Below, in pieces: positions 54,129 to 64,000 of a DNA stretch of 64,000 bases. The translations under genes were made by a program, and so were the position numbers. Under the pieces are notes generated by a model that had not been told where the DNA came from, searched no databases, and saw only the letters and a program-made list of their open reading frames with translations. Position 1 is the first letter of the stretch, and the number at the start of each line of letters is the position of its first letter. This DNA is from Bradyrhizobium canariense (GTDB taxonomy: Bacteria; Pseudomonadota; Alphaproteobacteria; Rhizobiales; Xanthobacteraceae). The stretch is taken from the NCBI RefSeq assembly GCF_900105125.1, contig NZ_LT629750.1, forward strand, positions 5,297,001 through 5,361,000, given 5' to 3'.

Positions 54129-55334
54129 ATGGTGGGCCCGTTCAATCGCAAATCCCAGCCTGCCGGAGCAACCCGGCGGACCGCGGTTGGCTTGATCCTT
54201 GGCGCCCCCTTGCTTGGGGCCTGCGCCGGCGGCCAGTTTTCCAACGCGTTCAGTTCACAGCCTGGCCCTGCTCCTGGCCCTGCCGGTCCACCGCAGCAGC
54301 CGCTCGCGGTCGGCAACGGGCAGGTCAAGGTCGGGTTGCTCCTGCCGCTGTCGGCGGCCGGCAATGCCGGCGTCGCGGCGCAGTCGATGAAGAATGCCGC
54401 CGAGATGGCGCTGGCGGAATTCCAGAATCCCAACATCCAGCTCCTGATCAAGGATGACGCCGGCAGCCCGCAAGGCGCGCAGCAGGGAACGCAGCAGGCG
54501 CTCGACGAAGGCGCAGAGATCATCCTAGGCCCGCTATTCGCAGTGTCGGTGCCGGCGACCGCGCAACTGGCCCGCGGACGTGGCATCCCGGTGATCGCGT
54601 TCTCGACTGATTCGAGCGTGGCCGGCCGCGGCGTCTATCTCCTGAGCTTCCTGCCGGAGTCCGACGTCAACCGGATCATCGAATATTCGACCAGCATCGG
54701 CAAACGCTCGTTCGCGGCGCTGCTGCCCGATAATGCCTATGGCAATGTGGTCGAAGCCGCTTTCAAGCAGGCCGTGCCACGGCGCGGTGGGCGCATTGCG
54801 GCATTTGAAAAGTATGGCGCTGATCGTGCGACGGCCGCGCGCAATGTGGCGCAGACGTTGAACACAGCGGACGCACTCTTTATCGCCGATGACGGTGATT
54901 CGGTGGTTTCGGTGGCCGATGCGCTGACCGCGGCGGGCGCGAATTTGCGGAACGTCCAGCTGCTCGGCACCGGTCTGTGGGACAATCCGCGCGTGTTCGC
55001 GAGCGCTGCCTTGCAGGGCGGCCTCTATGCCGCGCCGGATCCTGCCGGCTTCCGAAGCTTTTCCGGCCGCTACCGCGCCAAATACGGCTCGGATCCGGTC
55101 CGAACCGCGACGCTCGCCTATGACGCGGTGGCGCTTGTCGCAGCATTGGCGCGAACGCAGGGCACGCAGCGTTTTTCATCTGACGTGCTGACCAACCCGT
55201 CCGGTTTTGCGGGTATTGACGGCCTGTTTCGATTTCGCGCCGACGGCACCAATGAACGCGGCCTCGCGGTCATGCGCGTCGGATCGGGCGGCGGCGTGGC
55301 GGTCGCGGGCTCGCCGAAGAGCTTTGGGGCGTAG
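54129..55334 (+). CDS. penicillin-binding protein activator (LpoA-like) lipoprotein
   Basis: 401 aa from the ATG at 54129; an in-frame ATG at 54054 is possible. The signal peptide ends at the lipobox LLGAC. A proline-rich linker leads to a type 1 periplasmic-binding fold (KVGLLLPLSAAGNAGVAAQSMKNAAEMAL, GAEIILGPLFAVSVPATAQLARGRGIPVIAFSTD, FAALLPDNAYGNVVEAAF). This is the fold of LpoA's C-terminal half and of amino-acid receptors. The neighbourhood rsmI/yraN supports an LpoA-like role in activating peptidoglycan synthases from the outer membrane. Confidence 0.85.
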   Translation: MVGPFNRKSQPAGATRRTAVGLILGAPLLGACAGGQFSNAFSSQPGPAPGPAGPPQQPLAVGNGQVKVGLLLPLSAAGNAGVAAQSMKNAAEMALAEFQNPNIQLLIKDDAGSPQGAQQGTQQALDEGAEIILGPLFAVSVPATAQLARGRGIPVIAFSTDSSVAGRGVYLLSFLPESDVNRIIEYSTSIGKRSFAALLPDNAYGNVVEAAFKQAVPRRGGRIAAFEKYGADRATAARNVAQTLNTADALFIADDGDSVVSVADALTAAGANLRNVQLLGTGLWDNPRVFASAALQGGLYAAPDPAGFRSFSGRYRAKYGSDPVRTATLAYDAVALVAALARTQGTQRFSSDVLTNPSGFAGIDGLFRFRADGTNERGLAVMRVGSGGGVAVAGSPKSFGA

Positions 55335-55339
55335 CTCTC

Positions 55340-56497
55340 TTACGCGGCCAGATCGGCCACCACCGCATCCAGCACCGGAAATCCGGCTTGCGTCACCCGC
55401 AGCCGCCCGTCGGCATCGACGGTGATGGCGCCCTCCTCGCTGAGGATGGCGATCCGATGCGGATCGAGCGTACGGCCCGATAACGCGGCGTAACGTTTGG
55501 GATCGATGCCCTCGGTAAGACGCAAACCCATCAGCAGGAATTCGTCGGCGCGCTCTTCGCTGTTCAGCGAATCGTCGGTGACAACGCCATGTCCCATCGA
55601 CTCGACCCGCATCAGCCAGGTCTCCGGCCGCTTTTCGGTTGCGATGGCATGTCTGACGCCGCCGATATCGAGGCGGCCATGCGCGCCGGGACCGATCCCG
55701 GCATATTCCGCGCCGCGCCAGTAGACCAGATTGTGCTGGCACTCGGCGCCTGCGCGCGCGTGGTTGGAAATCTCGTAGGCCGGTAATCCCTGCGCGGCGC
55801 AAACCTCTTGCGTGATGTCGTACAGCGCCCGCGCGACGGTTTCATCCGGCGTCTTCAGTTTGCCGGCGGCATGCAGGCCAAAGAACGGTGTGCCTTCTTC
55901 GATCGTGAGCTGATAGAGCGACAGATGCTCGGCCGCTTCCGAAATCGCCAGCTTCAATTCATCGGCCCACATCTGCGGGGTCTGATCGGGGCGGGCGTAA
56001 ATCAGATCGAACGAGTAGCGATCGAAGGCAGTGCGTGCGATCGCGACCGCATCCAGCGCCTCGCGTGCGGTGTGCAGGCGTCCCAGTGCCTTCAGCGACG
56101 CGTCGTCCAGCGCCTGGACGCCAAGCGAAACCCGGTTGACGCCCGCCGTGCGATAGCCGCGAAACCGCGTCGCCTCGACGCTTGTCGGGTTGGCTTCCAG
56201 CGTGACTTCGGCACCATCGGCCACGCGCCAATGCTTTCCGATCGCATCCAGGATCGCGCCGACGGTCTGCGGCTGCATCAGTGACGGCGTGCCGCCGCCC
56301 AGAAAAATCGATGACACCTCACGGCCGGGCGTTCGCGCCGCGGTGGTCTCGATCTCGCGTGCAAAGGCGCGCGCAAACCGTTCTTCGTCGATCGGCGCAT
56401 GCCGGACATGGCTGTTGAAATCGCAATAAGGGCATTTCGACAGGCAAAACGGCCAATGCACATAAACGCCGAAGGCTTCTCGTTCAGCGCGGCTCAA
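55340..56497 (-). CDS. hemW: HemW-family radical SAM heme chaperone
   Basis: About 385 aa using the TTG at 56497, which overlaps rdgB by 14 bp; no ATG lies near the conserved N-terminus. The radical SAM cluster motif is HWPFCLSKCPYCDFNSH (CxxxCxxC followed by F). FLGGGTPSLM, VTLEANPTS, RVSLGVQALDD and the C-terminal HemW domain follow. The Cys immediately after the Fe-S motif in coproporphyrinogen oxidase HemN is absent, favouring HemW over HemN. It inserts or carries haem for membrane enzymes. Confidence 0.88.
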   Translation of the reverse strand: MSRAEREAFGVYVHWPFCLSKCPYCDFNSHVRHAPIDEERFARAFAREIETTAARTPGREVSSIFLGGGTPSLMQPQTVGAILDAIGKHWRVADGAEVTLEANPTSVEATRFRGYRTAGVNRVSLGVQALDDASLKALGRLHTAREALDAVAIARTAFDRYSFDLIYARPDQTPQMWADELKLAISEAAEHLSLYQLTIEEGTPFFGLHAAGKLKTPDETVARALYDITQEVCAAQGLPAYEISNHARAGAECQHNLVYWRGAEYAGIGPGAHGRLDIGGVRHAIATEKRPETWLMRVESMGHGVVTDDSLNSEERADEFLLMGLRLTEGIDPKRYAALSGRTLDPHRIAILSEEGAITVDADGRLRVTQAGFPVLDAVVADLAA

Positions 56498-57119
56498 GGC
56501 AGATCTCCGCGAGCTTGACGAATGCGCGGGCGCGATGCGACAGCCCGAGCCCAAGCGGCGGCAGGCCATGCTTCTCGATGCTGGTCATTTCGCCGAAGGT
56601 TCGCGTGTGTCCATCGGGCATGAAGGCCGGATCGTAACCAAAGCCGGCGCTGCCGCGCGGCGGCCACACCAGCGTGCCGTCGGCACGCGCCTCGACCTCC
56701 TCGATATGATGGTCGGGCCAGGCCACGCATAATGCAGAAACGAAATGCGCTCTTCGCTTCTCGGGCGTCATGGCGCCGCGCTCCTGCAGCAAGCGCTCGA
56801 TCCGCGTCATCGCGCCGGTGAAATCCTTGCCGGGGTCTGCCCAGCGCGCCGAAAAGATTCCGGGCGCGCCGTCGAGCGCATCGACCACCAGTCCGGAATC
56901 GTCAGCGAATGCCGGAAGCCCAGCAGCCTGCGCGGCGGCGACCGCCTTGATTCTGGCATTGGCGTGAAACGTATCGCCGGTCTCGTCAGGTTCGCCAAGA
57001 CCAAGTTCGCCCGCCGAAACCGCCTCGATGCCATACGGCGCCAGCAGTTCGCGCATCTCGGCGAGCTTGCCGGGATTGTGGGTTGCGATCACGAGCTTGC
57101 CTGTGATTCGGCGGTGCAT
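56484..57119 (-). CDS. rdgB: RdgB/HAM1 XTP/dITP pyrophosphatase
   Basis: 211 aa. The family core is LVIATHNPGKLAEMRELL, FADDSGLVVDALDGAPGIFSARWA, GTLVWPPRGSAGFGYDPAFMPDG, FGEMTSIEKHGL and SHRARAFVKL. The enzyme removes deaminated purine triphosphates (ITP, XTP) from the nucleotide pool. It lies between rph (38 bp upstream) and hemW in one minus-strand run, an order conserved in Rhizobiales. Confidence 0.96.
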   Translation of the reverse strand: MHRRITGKLVIATHNPGKLAEMRELLAPYGIEAVSAGELGLGEPDETGDTFHANARIKAVAAAQAAGLPAFADDSGLVVDALDGAPGIFSARWADPGKDFTGAMTRIERLLQERGAMTPEKRRAHFVSALCVAWPDHHIEEVEARADGTLVWPPRGSAGFGYDPAFMPDGHTRTFGEMTSIEKHGLPPLGLGLSHRARAFVKLAEICLEPR

Positions 57120-57157
57120 GTGCTTTTATTCTACGCCAGCCCGTGCCTGATCCCGAA

Positions 57158-57871
57158 TCACGCCACGGCCATTTTCTGCAGATCCACCAGCCGCGCCACG
57201 CCTTTGCGCGCCAGCGCCATCAGGGCCAGGAACTCATCCTGCGAGAACGGGGTCTTTTCCGCGGTACCCTGCACCTCGATGATGCGGCCGTCGCCGGTCA
57301 TTACGAAATTGGCGTCGGTCTCGGCTTCGGAATCCTCGGCATAGTCGAGGTCGAGCACCGGCGTGCCGTTATAGATGCCGCAGGAGATCGCCGCGACGTT
57401 GTCGCGCAGCACGTTGGCCTTCACCATGTTGCGGGTCTTCATCCAGCCGATGCAGTCGGCAAGGGCCACCCAGGCGCCGGTGATCGAGGCGGTGCGGGTT
57501 CCACCGTCGGCCTGTAACACGTCGCAGTCCACGGTAATCTGGCGCTCGCCCAACGCCTCGAGATCGACGGTTGCTCGTAAGGAGCGCCCAATCAGGCGCT
57601 GGATCTCAACGGTACGGCCATTCTGCTTGCCGGCGGAAGCTTCGCGGCGGGTGCGCTCCAGCGTCGCCCGCGGCAGCATGCCATATTCGGCCGTGACCCA
57701 GCCGCGGCCCTGGCCCTTGAGCCAGGGCGGCAACCGTTCTTCCAGCGTTGCCGTCACCAGCACATGGGTATCGCCGAATTTCACCATGCAGGAACCCTCG
57801 GCATATTTGACGACCCCGCGCTCCAGTGAGACGGGACGCAGTTCATCGGGCGCTCGGCGGCTTGGCCGCAT
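57158..57871 (-). CDS. rph: ribonuclease PH
   Basis: 237 aa from the ATG at 57871 ([19 protein letters not shown]); the longer reading to 58114 would overlap hrcA. Phosphorolytic core motifs are [72 protein letters not shown] and [20 protein letters not shown]. It trims tRNA 3' ends with phosphate. It is divergent from hrcA across 156 bp. Confidence 0.97.
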   Translation of the reverse strand: MRPSRRAPDELRPVSLERGVVKYAEGSCMVKFGDTHVLVTATLEERLPPWLKGQGRGWVTAEYGMLPRATLERTRREASAGKQNGRTVEIQRLIGRSLRATVDLEALGERQITVDCDVLQADGGTRTASITGAWVALADCIGWMKTRNMVKANVLRDNVAAISCGIYNGTPVLDLDYAEDSEAETDANFVMTGDGRIIEVQGTAEKTPFSQDEFLALMALARKGVARLVDLQKMAVA

Positions 57872-58027
57872 GGGAATCCTCCGGAAATTCAATAAAAATG
57901 GCTGGCGGTGCTTGTAGGAGGGGGCGCGGGGTGCGGCAAGGCCCTTGGTCGTCCTTTTCAGGTCAATGGCGCTTGTCACCGGCCCGCCGGATCGACAGAT
58001 TAGGGTGAAGCTGTGAGGGAGTAGGTA

Positions 58028-59116
58028 GTGGCCCACCACGATCCGATTGGCCTGATCGCGCCGCATACCGGGCTGGCCCAGCTCAACGAGCGCTCGCGGG
58101 ACATATTTCGTCAAATCGTCGAGAGTTACCTCGCTACCGGCGAGCCCGTCGGTTCGCGCAATATTTCACGCCTGATCGCGGTGCCGCTCTCGCCGGCCTC
58201 GGTACGCAACGTGATGTCGGACCTCGAGCAGCTCGGCCTCGTCTACGCGCCGCATACGTCAGCCGGCCGGCTGCCGACCGAACTGGGCTTGCGGTTCTTC
58301 GTCGACGCCCTGATGCAGCTCGGCGATCTCACCGAAGCGGAGCGGCAGTCGATCCAGACCCAGCTCGCGTCCGTCGGCAGGGCGCAATCGGTCGAAGCAG
58401 CCCTTGGCGAGGCGCTGACCCGGCTGTCAGGCCTGACCCGTGCGGCGGCGGTGGTGCTCACGGCCAAATCCAATTCACGGCTGAAGCACATCGAGTTCGT
58501 GCGGCTGGAACCGGAAAAGGCGCTGGTGGTGCTGGTCGGCGAGGACGGCCAGGTCGAAAACCGCGTGCTGACGCTGCCGCCCGGCGTTCCCCCGTCCGCA
58601 CTCATCGAAGCGACCAATTTTCTCAACGCGCGGATCAGGGGGCGCACGCTGGCGGAAGCGCGCCTCGAACTTGAAACCGCACTGGCGCAAGACCGCACCG
58701 AACTCGATCAGCTGACACAGAAGGTAATCGCCGCGGGGCTCGCCAATTGGTCCGGCGGCGAGAACGAAGACCGGCAGCTGATCGTGCGCGGTCACGCCAA
58801 TCTGCTGGAGGATCTGCACGCGCTTGAAGATCTGGAGCGCGTGAAATCGCTGTTCGACGATCTCGAGACCAAGCGTGGGGTGGTCGATCTGTTGGGCCGC
58901 GCGGAAAGCGCCGAAGGCGTGCGGATTTTCATCGGATCGGAAAACAAGCTGTTTTCGCTGTCCGGTTCCTCCACCATCATCGCGCCTTACAGCGATGGCG
59001 CGGGTCATATCGTCGGCGTGCTCGGTGTGATCGGGCCGACACGACTGAACTATGCCCGCGTGATCCCGACGGTGGATTATGCCGCACGCATCGTCAGTCG
59101 GATGCTGGGCGGGTGA
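58028..59116 (+). CDS. hrcA: heat-inducible transcription repressor HrcA
   Basis: 362 aa from the GTG at 58028, with GAGGGAGTAG just upstream. The winged-helix N-terminus ([63 protein letters not shown]) and the GAF-like core with a C-terminal [24 protein letters not shown] are typical. HrcA represses groESL and similar genes at CIRCE elements and is folded by GroEL. No CIRCE (TTAGCACTC-N9-GAGTGCTAA) was found in this window, so its targets lie elsewhere. grpE follows. Confidence 0.96.
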   Translation: MAHHDPIGLIAPHTGLAQLNERSRDIFRQIVESYLATGEPVGSRNISRLIAVPLSPASVRNVMSDLEQLGLVYAPHTSAGRLPTELGLRFFVDALMQLGDLTEAERQSIQTQLASVGRAQSVEAALGEALTRLSGLTRAAAVVLTAKSNSRLKHIEFVRLEPEKALVVLVGEDGQVENRVLTLPPGVPPSALIEATNFLNARIRGRTLAEARLELETALAQDRTELDQLTQKVIAAGLANWSGGENEDRQLIVRGHANLLEDLHALEDLERVKSLFDDLETKRGVVDLLGRAESAEGVRIFIGSENKLFSLSGSSTIIAPYSDGAGHIVGVLGVIGPTRLNYARVIPTVDYAARIVSRMLGG

Positions 59117-59140
59117 TCCGGCCCGAAATGGGACTTTTGT

Positions 59141-59190
59141 TTTGACGCGTTCTCTTAACGCGAACCGGCGCCCACTTCGTTCGAAAACGC
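59141..59190. repeat. interspersed repeat copy between hrcA and grpE
   Basis: TTTGACGCGTTCTCTTAACG then CGAACCGGCGCCCACTTCGT then TCGAAAACGC. It matches, in inverse orientation, 39422-39470. It lies in the 172 bp gap between co-oriented hrcA and grpE and may partly uncouple their expression. Confidence 0.7.
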
Positions 59191-59288
59191 GATGGAGCGC
59201 TTGATTTTCCGCGCCTAAAGCATGATATGCGGGCCAGCAAATCCCCCGTTGACCTGAACACAAAGCGATTTTTTCGAAAAGGCAATCC

Positions 59289-59885
59289 ATGACCGATCCG
59301 AACCGGCCAAACGAAGATCAGGCGAATGCGCCGCAGAGCGGCGAGCCCGTGGTCTCCAAGCCCTACATCATGCCGGACGATCCCGAGGAAGGGTCGGTAG
59401 AGGCGCTGACGAAGGAAGTGGCTGACACGCGCGACAAGATGCTGCGCACGCTGGCGGAGATGGAAAACCTGCGCAAGCGTACCAGCCGTGAAGTGGCCGA
59501 TGCGCGAATCTATGGCATCACCGGCTTTGCCCGCGACATCCTCGACATCGCCGACAATCTGCAGCGTGCGCTGGATGCCGTCCCGGCCGAGGCCAAGGCC
59601 GCCGCCGATCCCGGCCTAAAGGCGCTGATCGAAGGCGTCGAATTGACCGAGCGATCGCTGCTCAACACGCTGGAGAAAAACGGCGTCAAGAAATTCGATC
59701 CGTCGGGCGAGAAATTCGATCCGAATTTTCAGCAGGCGATGTACGAAGTGCCCGATCCGTCGGTCCCCGCCGGAACGGTGGTGCAGGTCGTGCAGGCCGG
59801 CTACATGATCGGCGAGCGTGTGCTGCGGCCGGCTCTCGTCGCGGTCTCGAAGGGCGGCGCGAAAGCAGCGCCCGTGGCAAATTAG
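59289..59885 (+). CDS. grpE: GrpE, nucleotide-exchange factor of DnaK
   Basis: 198 aa. A disordered, charged N-terminus is followed by a long coiled coil ([33 protein letters not shown]) and the beta-domain ([50 protein letters not shown]). GrpE releases ADP from DnaK and acts as thermosensor. dnaK is about 2.2 kb downstream with two reversed genes between. The stop is 3 bp from the convergent nicotinamidase-like gene. Confidence 0.96.
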   Translation: MTDPNRPNEDQANAPQSGEPVVSKPYIMPDDPEEGSVEALTKEVADTRDKMLRTLAEMENLRKRTSREVADARIYGITGFARDILDIADNLQRALDAVPAEAKAAADPGLKALIEGVELTERSLLNTLEKNGVKKFDPSGEKFDPNFQQAMYEVPDPSVPAGTVVQVVQAGYMIGERVLRPALVAVSKGGAKAAPVAN

Positions 59886-59888
59886 AAT

Positions 59889-60605
59889 CTAGACCGCAAT
59901 ATCCCCGGACTGGATGCGCTTGACGCCGGCTTTGGTCATGTCGGCCCAAGCCTTGGCGAGCGAGCCCTGGGTGTCGATGCCGCGGCAGGCGTCTTCGACC
60001 ACATAGGTCTCGAAGCCGGCTTTGCGCGCATCGAGCGCGCTCCAGGCCACGCAAAAATCGGTGGCCAGTCCTGCCACGAACAAGCGCTTCACCTGTCGCG
60101 CCGTGAGATAGGCGGCAAGCCCGGTCGCGGTCTTGCCGTCGGCCTCGGTGAAGGCCGAATAGCTGTCGACGTCCTTGTGGAATCCCTTGCGAACGATGAG
60201 TTCGGCCTGCGGGATCGAGAGATCCTTGGAAAGCGCTGCGCCCTCGGTTCCCTGCACGCAGTGATCGGGCCACAGCACCTGTTTGCCATAGGGCAGATCG
60301 ATGGTCTCGAACGGCTTTTTGCCCGGGTGGGCGGAGGCGAACGAGATGTGTCCCGCGGTGTGCCAGTCCTGGGTCATCACCACATTGGCAAAACCCTTGG
60401 CGATGCGGTTGATGATCGGCACGACCTGATCGCCGTCCTTTACGGCGAGGCTGCCGCCGGGCAGGAAACAGTTCTGGACATCGATGACCAGAAGCGTCGA
60501 TGCGTCATCAGGCTTGATCAATGCGGCTGCCTTTGGCTTGCTTGAAACAAAGGTCGCGAGAGCTATCGTGCCGAAACCTGTCAGAATCCGCCTTCGATCC
60601 AACAT
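59889..60605 (-). CDS. nicotinamidase/pyrazinamidase-like isochorismatase-fold hydrolase, apparently exported
   Basis: 238 aa. The catalytic Asp-Lys-Cys set is in LLVIDVQNCFLPGG, ELIVRKGFHKD and VAGLATDFCVAWSAL; the metal site is in TQDWHTAGHISF. These are hallmarks of PncA, which deamidates nicotinamide in NAD salvage. Unusually, it starts MLDRRRILTGFGTIALATF, an Arg-rich, hydrophobic, Tat-like leader with a possible cleavage after PKAAA. A periplasmic location would be atypical, and salvage of external nicotinamide is one possible reason. Confidence 0.85.
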   Translation of the reverse strand: MLDRRRILTGFGTIALATFVSSKPKAAALIKPDDASTLLVIDVQNCFLPGGSLAVKDGDQVVPIINRIAKGFANVVMTQDWHTAGHISFASAHPGKKPFETIDLPYGKQVLWPDHCVQGTEGAALSKDLSIPQAELIVRKGFHKDVDSYSAFTEADGKTATGLAAYLTARQVKRLFVAGLATDFCVAWSALDARKAGFETYVVEDACRGIDTQGSLAKAWADMTKAGVKRIQSGDIAV

Positions 60606-60718
60606 GGCGCTTCTCCCTCACCTGGAGATCGCATCAGCAAATCAGGTCGCGGAGCGCGCGTAAAGCGGATTGCGTTCGCGCGACGGATCGAAATCTCGGG
60701 CGGTCGATGGACCGGGAA

Positions 60719-61657
60719 TCAGCCGCGCTGCTGAAGTCCGTCACGCACGGCACGGAAACGCGGGAACGCCTTTTCCCACTGGTCGCGTGGGGAGCTTCCA
60801 ACGATGCGCAGCACGGTCGGGCCGCCAAACCTCAGCCACTGCACCACGGTGACCTTGGTATTGTCCTTGCCGCTGGTCGCATCGATCCGCGTTTCATAAC
60901 CGGGCGAACCGTCGATCCGGATCGGCTCGGACATCGTGATCCGCGCTTCACGCACGCCGGGAAACGAGGTCAGGGCCTGTTGGGCAAACCGGTCACGATC
61001 GTCGGGTGTGGCCGGCGACTGTCCGAGGACGCCGATCACCATGAAGGGGGCTGCCTCAAATCCGGTTGATTCATCGCCATCGGCCAGAACAAGGGCGGCG
61101 CCGACCGCGAGCGTGCGGACATTTTTGAAATCGGCGAGGGCAGTGACCTTGAACGGCATCTGCGCCAGCTGCTCGTCGACCGGAACTTCCTTGCGGATAA
61201 CCGCCGTGGCAAACATCTTCCGTATCGCGTCGTCGCTGTAGATTTTGATCGCGTTCTCGGGAACCTGCACCGCGATATAGCCGGAGAACGTACCGCCCGG
61301 CATGATCATCGAATAGCGTCGCACGCCGACAGCGCCATCCTTGGCGTCTTCGGCGGTGTAATAGGCGGTGCCGGCCGCGGTCTCGATACTCTGGGGCCGG
61401 ATGCCGGCAAGGTTTGACGTATCGGCCTTAAAGGCATTCATGACTTCGGTGTAGGCGTTGGCCGGAAGCTCGGCCACCAGCACCTTGACGCTCTGGTCTT
61501 CGGTCTCGAACCCGAGGAAGGTTTTTGCGGGCGCCAGGCCGACCAGCGGCGTCAGTCCCACCCGGATGCCCGGTGGAAAGACCGCGTCGGCGGCAAAGGC
61601 CGGGCACAAGGTGGCAACAACGAGGGCAACTACGGACAAAAACCGAATGTGCGTCAT
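60719..61657 (-). CDS. exported protein of unknown function
   Basis: 312 aa with a clear signal peptide (FLSVVALVVATLCPAFAADA) and a mature part rich in strands: PPGIRVGLTPLVGLAPAKTFLGFE, PGGTFSGYIAVQVPENA, and a C-terminal RIVGSSPRDQWEKAFPRFRAVRDGL that recalls the tails of proteins in which a stress value is tested. There are no cysteines in the mature part that suggest a redox role. Its family is common in Bradyrhizobium-type genomes but unassigned. It is divergent from dnaK, which may be accidental. Confidence 0.75.
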   Translation of the reverse strand: MTHIRFLSVVALVVATLCPAFAADAVFPPGIRVGLTPLVGLAPAKTFLGFETEDQSVKVLVAELPANAYTEVMNAFKADTSNLAGIRPQSIETAAGTAYYTAEDAKDGAVGVRRYSMIMPGGTFSGYIAVQVPENAIKIYSDDAIRKMFATAVIRKEVPVDEQLAQMPFKVTALADFKNVRTLAVGAALVLADGDESTGFEAAPFMVIGVLGQSPATPDDRDRFAQQALTSFPGVREARITMSEPIRIDGSPGYETRIDATSGKDNTKVTVVQWLRFGGPTVLRIVGSSPRDQWEKAFPRFRAVRDGLQQRG

Positions 61658-62077
61658 GAAAAGTCTACTGGGTTTGCATTGAGGCCGTTCAATGGTCGGC
61701 GGGTCGCGGCGGGGTCACGGGTAGCCCCCGATTCAGTCGCCTGCTTTTACCCGGTTTGGCGCTCCGGCAACAGGCCGCGCCGGGGAGCTCTTAACCTATC
61801 GTCTGCCGGCTCCCTCTGCGAGGGGGAGGCCCCAATAGGGGGTATTCGCTGGCCGGTCAGGCCCGGCATGCCCTGGACGGCTCGGCCTGCTCGACACTAT
61901 CTTTCAAGGGGCGGGGTTTTCGCGGGCGAAGGTTGCGTCCAGTCCTTGCAGGCCATGCCCCCCCTCCTATATGAGGCTCACCGTCGCAATATCGCGAGTA
62001 TTTGAACGTCTGGGGGTTCGGTTCGGTGCGCCGTCAGGGCCCAGCCAACCTGCCGCAAAAAGAAGGATATGAGGACC
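61658..62077. other. dnaK upstream region
   Basis: 420 bp between divergent genes. It contains a hairpin GGCTCCCTCTGCGAGGGGGAGG near 61808-61830, the sigma-32-type promoter at 61945-61975 and a roughly 100 nt dnaK leader. No CIRCE element and no small gene is seen. Confidence 0.6.
61945..61975 (+). promoter_or_regulatory. sigma-32 (RpoH)-type promoter of dnaK
   Basis: CTTG (61945-61948), a 17-bp spacer and CCTATATGAG (61966-61975) match the alphaproteobacterial heat-shock pattern CTTG-N17/18-CYTATNTNNG. Transcription would begin near 61980, about 95 bp before the dnaK ATG. Confidence 0.8.
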
Positions 62078-63979
<1,902 letters not shown>

Positions 63980-64000
63980 TTCAGGCGATGAACATGACCC

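Noticed and set aside
57872..58027. CIRCE operator upstream of hrcA
   Set aside because: No TTAGCACTC or GAGTGCTAA half-site could be found in the gap or upstream of grpE or dnaK.

Overview
The window is a GC-rich chromosomal segment of an alphaproteobacterium. Protein sequences, gene order and several families of short palindromic intergenic repeats point to the Bradyrhizobium/Rhodopseudomonas group (Nitrobacteraceae); species cannot be fixed from sequence alone. About 64 protein genes are supported. No rRNA, tRNA, CRISPR array, insertion sequence or prophage was seen.

Layout. 1-11.8 kb: the end of ftsK, a LolA-like carrier, exonuclease III, a cyclic-nucleotide-binding protein with an OmpR-type response regulator, an L,D-transpeptidase, a hydratase, a PLP-binding YggS protein, a diguanylate cyclase, then leuS-lptE-holA. 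11.9-20.4 kb: parB, parA, rsmG, mnmG, mnmE, rho and hemJ, all on the minus strand, with four parS-type palindromes between 14.4 and 16.7 kb. 20.4-20.9 kb: a divergent, AT-rich, GANTC-rich gap which I predict to be the chromosomal replication origin. 20.9-27.6 kb: the opposite arm on the plus strand, with a PPSR-type kinase regulator, maf, coaE, dnaQ, (secB reversed), a Tim44-like protein, mltA and an Smr protein. This order around ori is the one known from Caulobacter and other Rhizobiales, but aroE, hemE and fxsA are not in their usual places here.

27.6-36.8 kb: an unidentified membrane protein, the heat-shock protease hslV/hslU with two passenger genes, and a histidine operon (hisB, DUF2628, hisH, hisA, hisF, hisE) ending in coaA. 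36.9-41.6 kb: a REP palindrome, a hybrid sensor kinase, an unknown exported protein and comM. 41.6-43.1 kb is the most accessory-looking part: two small unusual genes, a candidate structured RNA with its own terminator, and two near-identical 24-bp sequences that each contain a GAAC-N7-GAAC (LexA/SOS-type) site, one of them in the comM promoter.

43.1-51.1 kb: an SDR oxidoreductase, a Tat-exported metallo-beta-lactamase-fold hydrolase, a PilZ protein, and part of a Tad/Flp pilus locus (tadD convergent with cpaB-C-D-E) that lacks cpaF, tadB, tadC, a prepilin peptidase and a pilin. 51.5-58 kb: gshB, yraN, rsmI, a penicillin-binding-protein activator (the rsmI-lpoA-yraN neighbourhood of enterobacteria), hemW, rdgB and rph. 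58-64 kb: the stress-response block hrcA, grpE, an exported nicotinamidase-like protein, an unknown exported protein, and dnaK behind a good sigma-32-type promoter.

Most of the window is core genome. No clear new multi-gene system was found. The best candidates for new biology are the 41.6-43.1 kb islet, the origin/parS region, and the unidentified membrane and exported proteins.
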